Origin: Stercorarius parasiticus
Taxonomy: Eukaryota; Chordata; Aves; Charadriiformes; Stercorariidae
Assembly (NCBI GenBank): GCA_013396915.1
Contig: VWZL01002554.1
Location: 151,076-215,075 of the forward strand
Direction of reading: 5' to 3'
DNA: 64,000 bases
In this document: positions 12,001 to 24,000 of the stretch, piece by piece
Numbering within the stretch: position 1 is the stretch's first letter
Layout: every line of letters begins with the position of its first letter
Notes under the pieces: generated by a model
What the model saw: only the letters and a program-made list of their open reading frames with translations
Databases searched by the model: none
Told to the model about the DNA's origin: nothing
Translations under genes and position numbers: made by a program

Positions 12001-15000
12001 AACAGTTATGTGTACCACTACTGCAGTTCCACAAGTTTTAGAAAATGGGCAAGATAAAGCGATCTAAGTCAAACTGTAAGACACATTTTAAAACTGGCTC
12101 AGAGCCAGAGTTATCAACTTAACTTCAGGTGAAGAGTGTGCTGCAGTTAGAGACAAGTGGAACTAGTGATTTATCAAAACCTGAGAGTCCTTGAAGCATG
12201 CTAGCTCTAGCAGAATGGGTATTAAAAGACATCATAACAATCTGTCATAAGGCTTTAAATGTTTTTCCATCAGGAAACACCAAATTATTCCATCAGTCAT
12301 GGTGGTACAAGTCTACACTTCAGCTACCTAACTTGAGAGCCTCTCTAACTACAAGAAACTCAGCCTTTTCTGCTTTTGCAAACCTTCAAACCATACCAAG
12401 TGTCTGAGCCTGTAGACTGTTCTGCCCAGAATTTAGGTAGCAAGTGTGTTGGAGCATAGCGGGCAACACATTTCTGGGCTAGAAGACACCATTATGCCCA
12501 AAGCTCTCCTTTTAAGCTTGCAAACTGCCAGCTGAAGCATTAACAGCTGCTAGCTGGTGAGAGCAGCAAGAGGTAGCAAGGGAAACTACTCCCAAAGGAT
12601 GGCAGGAAAGTGTTATTGAGGTGGTGAAACATGATACAAAGAATCAGCATAAAGCATGTAGCATTAGTATGACATTTTTACCAAGAGAGACAAAAATAGA
12701 GTTCTGGCCTTCAGAGACTCAATCAATATTACTTAAAGAAAGCCATACCTAAGCATTCACAAATGATATTTTCTAGATGCAAACCTTAGGATTTTAATTA
12801 ATTTAATTAATAAATTGGATTAGCTGCCCAAATAAACAACTGCTTGATTAAGCATATGTAAGTGATTAAGTCTGACATTTCTTATCAGCAGGAAATTCCA
12901 GCACCACTTTTATCACCCTAGCTTAAACTTTTTGCATTTTGAAAAAGAGTCCATCAGAACCTTTTAGTTCAGTTTATTTTCAGTAGCATAGAAAGCTTTT
13001 GAGGTAACTTGCTTTGTTACTAGGTACAAATTAACACATTCTTTCAACTTCCTATTGGAAACTGCAGTCAGTAATTACTCCCAGAAAAAAAGAATGTCAA
13101 ACCAGTAATTCCTATTAAACTTCTTAAAACTCATTTTAACCTACAGAGATTTCAAGTAGGTTTGTTTCACTGTTTTGCTGCGTTCAGCCCGTAGCTTAAG
13201 TATCAAAACATAAAACTTATGTTTTAGGAGGTGAAAGAGTTGTTTTAGGCTACCCAAAATAAGACTTGTTAAATATTCAGCTCAATGGCTAAGTTTAGAC
13301 TTCTGTTCCCTTTCCAAGGTCCAGTTAAAAGCACCCAGAAATCTTCGTGGCAGCAGCAAGATGAGATGATACCAACCAATGATACCAACTGTGGTAGCAG
13401 TTTGCTACCACACCAGCATATCAAGGGTGACATACAAGATTTCTCAGATAAGCCGTCCCCATGCCTGTGGCCTCTTTCATGAAGTTGCACAACTATCTCA
13501 ATATTCTCGGCTACAGTCTCTAACGAGCCTAACTCATCATTCCTAGTAGTACTCCCTGTAGGCATAGGCTACCCTGGTACTACAAGGCGTCCACTTCATC
13601 TGCGCCTACCAGTATATGCCTTACACAGCCTGTTCTGACCCTTGAGACACCAGTTTGGACACTGTGACAGATCAAGTAGCTCAGCAGAAGAGCCACTTTC
13701 CTCAGCAAGAGAAAGACCAACCCAACCACACTGTGGATGGCTAACGACCGATGCCATACAGGACATCGCAAATCTAGGTGCTGCAGGGATGTGAAACATG
13801 TATGTATAAGGATTATCCAAATCCAAGATGACAGACATGTATGTTAAGAAAGGTACGTATTTGAGTTTGCTTTGTTCCCAATTGTTTGAGGTCTTCAAAT
13901 TCAGCTACTTTGTTTCAAAAAGGGTTTGAGCCCCTACAGATGACAACCAAAGAAGCATGTGTTCCCTCTGTCCGAGCCTAAAAATTACTGTAGAGATCAA
14001 AATCTTACAGTTTGGATAAAATCTGATTTCATTAGGAACTCTAAGACATCATAATAGCAAACGAAAAACATGTGTGTTTATCCCCTAATTGGAAATCAAG
14101 CTGTCCCAGGCTTTGCCTGTGGGAAGCCCAGACTAGAATCCTGTAAGGCCAGAAACTATTGACGAATAACTTCCACCTGGCCTAGCTAAAGCTACATTGA
14201 CCTACGTTGCCTGTAATAGTTGCTGATACAGACCAAGATATTTGTGCATCCTTGCCATAATGTCCACTATAAACTAGCATACATAGGGCTGCAAGAGTTA
14301 GACAACAGTACATACGCTCTTTATGAGAGATGAGGCAACAGACATGTGGTTTTGGGTAGCTTAGGTTTGTCACTGTGGGGACAAAAAACCAAAGCAGTTA
14401 TTGATGTCATCTGTGACTACTCATTTAGTTTAGAGTGAAACTTGGCTGAATCATTGTGAGAAACATCAAGAAGATGTGTGCTTCATGTCTACCAGGAGTC
14501 CCTGGGACTACAAAACACTTACTCAACAGTGCCCAAAGAGGAACTGCAGGGTCTAAGCTAGGGAAAAAAGATTAAGTGCAATGCATAAAAAGCCAAGAAA
14601 CTGATGGTGTGACACTGCTGCTGCCTGCTTACAGCTGGGGCTGGGCGCCTGAACCTCCCCATCGAGGCTGTCTCGGGCTGTTTTGTCTTTAACCTTTGAA
14701 GAAGATGGTTTCTAGCAGCCAGGAAATCAGGGTGCAGAAGTGTGATCTACTCCCCCAAGCCATCTCCTAGCTTACCTGTGTAAAACGTTGTGTTGTTGGA
14801 TTCCAGTTCAAAGATGCTTTTGGTCTGTGAATCAAACCGAAGCCATAGTCCAATTGCAAGAACTGCTGTCCCTGCAAGCTGTAAGAACAAGCAAGCCTGG
14901 TTAAATAATACCATTTAATACATTCACCCCTGCATCAGTAACAACACCAGAAGTAAACACAGGATACAGCTCTGTTCTTTAAAGAGGTGGTGACAAAGAA

Positions 15001-18000
15001 TCAGCATAAAAGGATAGGGATACCAAAATAAGAACAAACTGAGTTCCTGACATGAGGCATCTTGTCGACAGATACGTTTACATATTAAACTACAATGCCA
15101 CATGAGAACAATAACATTCTTGTTCTTTACTGAAAATACACAAGGTTTACCAAAGTGCCAAGTGTCAGTATTTCCACTGACCCCCTCCACCCAATTTTTT
15201 TATTCTGGGTGACTGCAGTGACATTGTATGGCTTAGTGAACTTAAATCTTCACACTGAAGGACAAGCATATTGTAAGACAAAGCACCTTGTAAGGCCAGA
15301 TAAAAGTTCTAGCATATTAAACAGACTGGTAAGAGTTCAGCATACTGCAATATAGAGTTTAGAGTGTTCTTTCTTCCAAAACAGGATAAAACCAATCCAA
15401 TAAGTTACCACATGAACAGGAAAAATACAGCCTGCTGAAACAGCAACGTTGCTGTGTGCTTATCTGGAACAGTGTAATCAAATTTAGTTTTATTTTATTA
15501 TCATCTCTGCCTGTGTGCCTCCAGGTTCCCCTTAACATTGGTGCCTGTGTTTCCAGCCAGTTGTTGTGTGTATAAATTAGCTTCTGGATGAAACATCTGG
15601 CAGAAGGCATCAAGATGTGTTGCAAGAAAGAGGGAACTGCACTCTGGTAAGGCAAGTGCTAACAGTTTGCTTTGAACACACTGAATCCTCCCCCCTTTAG
15701 AAAGAAAACTGGTGTCATCTTGCACACAAAAAAAAACCCAAGAAGTGTGCTTCTCAGCTCTTCCTTCTCTCCTTTGAAGGTAATTTAACTATCAAAAAAA
15801 CCTCTACGAAAGTGAGATGAGGACAGAAATACCACACATTGCAGCAGACATGAAAGATTTAAACTAAAGAGCGAGCAATAACCTTAGAACATCTGGAGCT
15901 TTAGTTAGGTTAAGCATGCATGAAGAGGAAAAACAAAGCCTTCTCTCTGATAAGAAGTTCCTTCTAAAAGGGAACAACATTCTTGACTGGCCTCCAAGAA
16001 ACTGGAAAGTGTTTACTTTAAAATGTTAATTTTCAGGAGGAATATGGAAGGCATTCCCCACAGACAACACCCGTGGGTGGGCTCCTTCCACACCAAGCCC
16101 GACTGCCCACTGATCTCCCCACAGGGAGCCCGAAAGCCCCTTCTCCCTGCTACAGGAGCACTTGTGCTCACTGAGGGCTGCCACAGCTCTGCTGGCCATG
16201 GCTGTCTCTCCTAACCTCCTAGGCTTGCTCTTCTATTAAAAAAAATAAATAAAAAAATAAGGAAAGCTTTGAAGATTTACACAGGACAAAGAGGATGGAG
16301 CTAGGCGAGGGTTTAAGGGAAGGTACACCCCTTGTAGCTTCTCAGCAGAAAGCACCCCAACTGCAGAGCTAAAGGGCTCGGGCAGGAGTGAAGAAAAGCA
16401 AGAGGGTCATTTCACGCAGGAAGCCAGCCGTGCCAGAAAAACCAGCATTTCTTGTATAGCAGGCACCCGACTCAAAGAAGAGCTGCAGGGTTTCAGCTGG
16501 GAAAAAGATGAAGTGATACATAATGCATAAAGAGCCAAACCCAAACGGAGGTTTCCAGACCTATGCAAAAGGCACTCTGCTGGTACATAGGCACAGCGTT
16601 ACTCACAAAGCACACCGCAAGAACAAAGCCTGCACCATCCCTACTACTTTCCTTGTTAGGGCTACGCTGACAAACTAATTTTAAGTTATGCCAAAGAACC
16701 TTGGTAGTACACCGTATGTCACAACAGCGTTATTATTTCAATTTATTGTGCCACAGCAGCAGCCCAGGGGGAGGGAGAGGTGCAACCAGGGGACCTGCAG
16801 AGAGAAGAGCTGCTGCTCTACCTGCGCTCACTGCCACAGCGTCACTTCAACAAGCCTTTGCAATCTCACCTCACTTCAGTTCCTCAGTTCAAAAACCAGA
16901 AGGGCTTAGCGATGGAAAACAGCTTCACGTGCTGCTTCTAGCCTACAGTTAAGTCACCCAGTATTTAATACCACTCTGCTTGAGACTCACTTTCCTGGGT
17001 CAACAAACAGTCTTCAGCTTAGACAGGCATCCAGATCTGGAGCATAAGGAGAAGAAACCAACAGCCTCTTCTTGTTTTGCAAGAACTCAGGAATTACAAA
17101 GCCCTGATACTAAGCACACCCGGCTGTCTTCATCCACCTACGTTTGTGGCTTGACGAGCGCCAGTGTTCGAGCAGAGAGCTCAGGGCAGCGCTGCAAACA
17201 GAGCAGGGCACAGCAGAGGGCTGTAAAACTAAAACCCAGAGCTGATCCCCCCCAGCAGAGCTTTAAGGCCAGACTATTCAAGTTGTGAAGAAACTCTAAG
17301 CCATATTACAGCTGTGTAGATAACCTTACAAGTTCAAGCAAAGCAAAGCAGAAGGCTCAGTTAATTATCTCTGAGAAAAACTGGTTGGTTAACATTAGGG
17401 AGACCTGACGTACTTAATATGGCTCCTTTTAAAAAAAACAGACAGCTCTGGCTGGGTGGAGGGATAAGCATCATGTTTTCTCCTTGGGAAAGCAGTCATC
17501 CTTGTGAAAAATGTTATTATCACAGAGACGCAAGAGACTTCTGTGATCACACAATAGTGATAATACTTCATGTCAGTGAACTACTCCATAGGACTAAAAA
17601 AAAATTAATATTAAAGTGTTAATTCTCTCCATGGTGCACCAGGAAAAAAAAGCAGCTCCTCCTTGCAAGAAAAAGTGACTTTTTGTCTCAGTTTAACAAA
17701 AGCAAACTTGTGTTCTCAGTTTGCGCTCTCCCTACCCACAATGACCACTGAACTAAAAAAAGGCAGTTTGAAAGCAGGAGGCAAGAAAGTAATTTGAAAC
17801 TTCAAGTTTTCATCAACACAGTGACAGACCAGGGCACCATCGCCAGCCCTGGGGGAAGAGCAATGCGCAGCCCTACAGGCACCGACCTGGCAACATCTCA
17901 GACCAATCTGGCTAGTACACAGCCGCCTCCCCGCCCACAGATTCTATGCCAGAAGGTTTTGGCAGCCGTTTTGGGAGCTGTGTTTTTCCCTCCCCGGGAC

Positions 18001-21000
18001 AGGGGTGCAAGCTTCCCCCCCACACCCCCGGCTGCGTGGAAGCAGATGCCCTGAAGAGCTGGTTGCTGGGTGTTTAATCTACGTGTTCTCCCAATGTAGC
18101 AGAGACCAACAGACTCGTTTTGTCATAGGAGTTGAGTAATACAAAGTATTTCTAAGGAAATCTAACCAGTGCTGAAAAACAAATTTAACAGAAAAAGAAC
18201 AAAACTGTTTCCTGAAGCTAGTCACTTTGTAAGTACAAAAAACCTACAAAACTATGAAAAGAGCAAGTTTGCATGCTTATGAAACATGTAAGAAATATGT
18301 TTCTGTAGTAACAAGTATAAGAAAGGGAACTCGGAAGACAAGTTGGTTGTTTTTTTTTTTACACCAATCTGACCAAAGTGTGAAGTTAAAGAGGTACTAC
18401 TCACTCACTGCATTGGAAAAGATTGTGGCAGCAATTTTCCAGTAACAGCATGTCCTGGCACAAGTGTGCTACCAACATCCCAGCTCAAGCTAGCTAGGCT
18501 TCCTTCTCTTTCCCTGTACTACTAAGCATCTTACAGCTCCTAGCTTACTTCTACTTGACTTACCTCTATCCTATAGCTGCAGTGGACACACACGAAGCAA
18601 GGAGAAAAAAACTCTGGTTATTCTTCCTCTAATCCTATGAAAGCTTCTTGTAATTTTTTTTTTTTTTGCATCACATGCAAACACACACCCATTGTCTCAA
18701 AGGCTCTGCTTTACTTCTGCATGCCTCTTTCTGTCTGTTGCAATGGGGGGGGAGGGGGGAGCCTTTTTGGTCTGTCTTCCTTTGTCACACAGCCTTGTGT
18801 CTTCTCTAGCGAGCCTCCTGTGCAGGACTTTCCCCCCTCCCACCCATCCAGCCCCACACTCTGACAAGCACCTTCTCCAAAGTCAGCCCTTTTCATTGCT
18901 CCAAGTCTCCTCCTTGCAAACCACATGGTTTTGCTATGGGCGTGTCCCGGTATTTATCTTTCACAACCTGCTTTCTTTTAGCCTTCCTTGTGACAAGAGA
19001 TAACTGACAAAGGATGTGTACCCCTGCAGAGCCCATCTATCATCTATCCTGGAGGCAGATCCATACAGAGCACTCTACCTTCCTCCCCTCACCAAACTTG
19101 GCTAACTTCAGCACGAACTTGGAACATTCGGCGCTGAGGCATGCTATCAAGCAACCTCCAATGCATTCCACACACCCCCCGCCCCTTTTAACACCCAAGG
19201 TTTCACAGATACGGCCTCCTAGCAGAAGGCTTGCACAGGGAATCATTAAATCTAATGATACTGGTGTAAACATACATTAGAAGCTTAAGCTTTTCCAACT
19301 AGGAATTGCAATTTTTGTTAACACATGCCATGATACAACAATGCATGACAGTACTTCAGGAAGCTGGAAAGTTTCTTTTAGGTTTAACCACTATTTCACA
19401 TGGACCATCTTGTTCAGTCCCTTCTGATCTTGTCACCTTGAATCATCTCAAGAAAGGACAATCCCCAGTCAAGCACCCCACTTACTGCAGACACCGTACA
19501 GCATCTTACCTTTCCATGGACAGAACCACCTCTCAAGGGGCTCAAGGTCCAAGCAGTTATCAAGTCCTTAAAGCTGGCAGATAAAGCTTTGGTAGGGGGA
19601 CACCCCCCACCAGGTTACTACCAGCCTTTCCTCCACTTCCACAGCATGGAGGCAGGGATAGGGAAGAAGTGAGACACTGCAAGAACTCCTGACACATGGA
19701 TCAAAGCCTGTACAAAAAGCTTTTGTACAGGAAACTAAGGGTTCTGCTATTTTAGTACATTCAGGCCAAGCTTATAGTCAACTATCAAGCTTGCGTCATT
19801 ACCTGTAGCAGAGGGTAAGTAATGTGGAAATATGATAGAGTCGGTCAAAAATAAATACTGCTGAGTTGTCAGCTCAGCATTGCATCTGACAATAACTTTT
19901 TTTCTTTGAAGTAAGAAGGATGTCAGGCTGGCTCTACATGACTATTCCTTATGTAGGTTTTACCCAGAGCATGACAAGAGTACACTGAAAAAGCCACTAT
20001 ATTCCCTTCATCTCAAACAGATAAGAACTTCTAGTTAAAAATATGACTCACACCTTCCTCTGTGTAAGACAGACAACTAATTTTTTCCTCGCCGTACAAG
20101 ACAGTGGATTAACAAAGCCAGAACCAGTTCTATGATGTTGCAAAGCACATAGGCAAAGAAATTGAGAACATTACGAGCAGTAATGAACTCTGTTTCTGTC
20201 CTGTTACTTGCTGGTACTCTATAAATAAAACCCCATAAACAGCAAGTACAGATGGGGCTCAACACCACTCTAAACCCTTAATTACAGGATTAGTGTTATC
20301 CACAACAGCACAGGTTTCCAAGATTCTGGAAAAAAATGCTTTCCTAAGAGATGTGCAATGAGTGCTAGCAGTTATATAAGAAACTGCAGCTATTTCCAAA
20401 CTCCTTTGGAAAAAAAAAAGTAGATGGGAAAGGAAGTATTTTCTTTCTGCTTAAGCTAGTTTCAAGAATGTTGCGGGCAAAGTTAATGTCACAGCATTTA
20501 TTGCAATAAAATGGTGCTCCAGTACAGTAGGAGCAGCATTACAGGATTCCTGAACCACCGCCAAGACTAGTGCCCATTTCATACAAGTTCCTATTCAGAA
20601 GCCAGTCTACTATATTTGCAATTTAAATCGCAAATGGGAGCTAGGACTGCTAGAACTGTAAGCACAAGTGGCTTCACATCAGGTTTCTTAAGGCAACACC
20701 CTCCAACTCCATTCCCAACTTCACAGCACTTACTACAGTTAAAATACATTGAGCTGAACCCAAGCAGCATTTTGATTCATACGCTGCAGTCAGCAACTGT
20801 ATCAGTTGATTACAGAAAGCAAAATCAACTCATTTTTTTTCCTTTTGTATGTGTACGTATACATACGTACAAACACACGTGCGCACATATTTCCCTGCCC
20901 ATCCTGCAAGTCCTCTTCTCCACTTGGGCAGGGAAGAAGCTCTGCAGAAGCCAGAGCACCCAATTGCTACTGGCTGTTCCCGGCAGCAGGAGCAGATGAG

Positions 21001-24000
21001 ATTATGTCTCAGAACAAAGTCACAGGTATCTTCAAGTTACAGAGAGAGCCCTGCAGGCCTAATCTTACTTTAGCAGGCACTCCCAAATCCGTTCGTTTGT
21101 AGAACACAAAACATTCTGAAGAGTGGAGAGCCTAGGCAAGAGGGTTGCCTGGTAGTGTGAAGGAGCAAGAAAATAATTGTTCAAAGACTCAACGTGAACT
21201 CTGACTGCGTGCTACAGCACTTCTTTGCCGATAATAGATTAAATTATAAATATTAGCAGCAGACATCTTTGTATTCCACAAAATTCATGAGGGGAAAAGA
21301 CTCGGCATTTACATTCAACAACGCAAGGCCCTGCTTCAGTTCAGCATCAGGAAGGCAGTGGGAGAACATGCAGGAACATGCTCCGTATGCAGGGCTTTGC
21401 CAGGTGCTTCCCGACCTGCACCAGGCTCTTCAGAGCAGCTGACAGTTTTACTAGGAAAAGACTTTGTCACCAGGGCCAACAAGCCTGAGCACACCCCACA
21501 AGTTACAAGAGCTCAGCTAGAGGTAGTCACTCATTACACAACTGAAGGTAATCAAGCACATGCTCACACCAAGGTTATTCAAAAATAGCCTCAGTAAGAC
21601 CACTTAGGTGTTAAGGTGCATAATGTTATGTTTCCATTGACCTCTTGCCAAGTTTGAGCCAGCCTGGACGAAAAAGCTTTATACAAGTTCTGTGTCAGCC
21701 TCAACACCTCCCTCGCCAACCCCAAATCAAACCCCAAACTTGCAAAGACCTGAACTGGTACAGCTTTCATTACAGACCTGGCCAAAGGCGCCAAGGCCAG
21801 CATCAGTAACCCTGAGACAGAAGACCTGTAGGCAAAACCAGGCAGGAGTAGAATCATAGAATGGTTTGGGGTAGAAGAGACCTTAAAGATCATCCAGTTC
21901 CAAGTCCCCTGCCATGGGCAGGGACACCTCCCACTAGACCAGGTTGCTCAGAGCGCCATCCAACCTGGCCTTGAACACTTCCAGGGATGGGGCATCCACA
22001 GCTTCCCTGGGCAACCTGTTCCAGTGTCTCACCACCCTCACAGTAAAGAGTTTCTTCCTCCTATCTAATCTAAATCTCCCCTCTTTCAGTTTGAAACCGT
22101 TACCCCGCGTCCTATCACTACACTCCCTGATAAAGAGTCCCTCCCCATCTTTCCTGTAGGCCCCCTTTAGGTACTAGGCCAACCCTACATAAAGAAGCAC
22201 AACAGCAGCTAGGAATGGGATGTTTGCAGTGATACTTGAACTGAAGGCAAGATGCAGCCACTCCTCTGAGAGGGGACCGGATCACCTAACTACTCATTTA
22301 CTTAAACACAACAGTAAAAAAACATTCCCTACAAGTTAGACAGATGTGTGCAATGCTTAAACCAGACTTCTGAAACATGACTAGCATTTCTAGCAACCAT
22401 CCAGAAGTCCTCATACCTGCCATTCAGGCCACAAGCATGTTTTAACCAAATCTCTGGAGTCCCTAAAGTTTTGGAGGACATCATGCTAGTGAGATAGATG
22501 CCTGGTCCGCCCTTACCAACTGGAGAAAAGCCATCAGACCTGTTACTCTCATAACCTAGCACAGCATCCGACAAGAGGGCTCCTCAAGAGTGTATCAGAA
22601 CAGGGCAGACAGTAGGATTTTCCAGGACTGACCTCCCACTTAACATGTTGGGCACTTACAGGTTATGCAAACACACAGACAGTACCTTTGCAAAAGCAAA
22701 GTTAACTGAGGGCTGCCAACCACAGCATTTGTTAGGTACCCCTTGAACTGCATACTCTACAATACCTTCTGGGGAGAAATCACCACCACCACTGTACATA
22801 CGGCTACAACCTTTTCTGAAACTCCCTCTTCTCAGACTTAATGCCCCTCAGTTCTTGCTCACTGACTCTTTCAATACAGTCAAGCCCTACCTACTACCTG
22901 GCCAGTTGTGATTCTACAGACCTTTAGCATGTTTCACCCCGCCACCTGCTTCCAGGCTGAAGAATCCCAATTCACTCAACAGTTCCTGCTAGCAGAAACC
23001 ATCCTCCTCCTTTCCCAAACATTTTCAAGCTCCACTATGTTCTTCTCAAGGTAAATGGGAGACCAGAGCAGCCCACAGCATTGTAAGACACCATCACACC
23101 ATAGATTTATGCAGTAGCACCATCTTTCCACTTCTCCAGGTCCTTCACTTCTGAAGATTGTTTTCTTCATCTGCTGCTGCTGAGCACCCACCTCATGCTT
23201 TCATGAAGCTACCATAGACCCTTTTCTCCCAAGATTTCATCCCTCTGGCAGCAGATGCCCCTGAGCCAACTAGTTCGTAACTCCAGTCTGCTTCCTGCTC
23301 CTGCCTCCCAGATGTTACTTGATGCCCGCCTTTGGCGAGTGTCTTGCTCTGCTTTGTCACATAGCCTGCTATGTCAGCATGCACTCATCTTCATCGCTTT
23401 GAATATGAGTAATGGATGCTACTCAAGCAACAAAGTGTTACCTCACATGCTTTTCCAGATTAGGTGGGAATGTATTGACCACCACATGGTTTGCTCCTGC
23501 ATGCCAGCTCTGCTGGTTCTCTCCACCAAAAGAGAGCTCCACGTCATCTCAGCCCTGCCTCCGCTCCATCAGCGATTTCATCCCTGCCAGGATCTTACTC
23601 CAGGACCGTTTATTTTCCCTAAGAGCTTTGAGATTTCCAGGAGACATTGAAGTGAACTAATGCTAACCAGCACACTCTCTCTCTCCAAAATTCAGGCTTC
23701 TGAAGGCTTCAAAGTTAACAGCTCCATGAAGTCTGTCTTCCCTTACAGTAGCCATTCTCTCTTCCCCAATGTCGTATCTCCGTGTCTACACCAACTTATT
23801 ATTTTTAAAGAATATTCTCCTCTGCCTGCTCCAGAGGCACCACATGTGCCACTCTCTACGTAACCTAGAATGACATAACATCAAAAAACCCACCTCAAAT
23901 TCACTGCATTCCAGCCCTCTGGCACTGAGCAGGAGGTTTTACCTAATCACACCACATTTGTAGTTACGAAGTAATTGTTGTGTGATTAACAACCTGGCAA

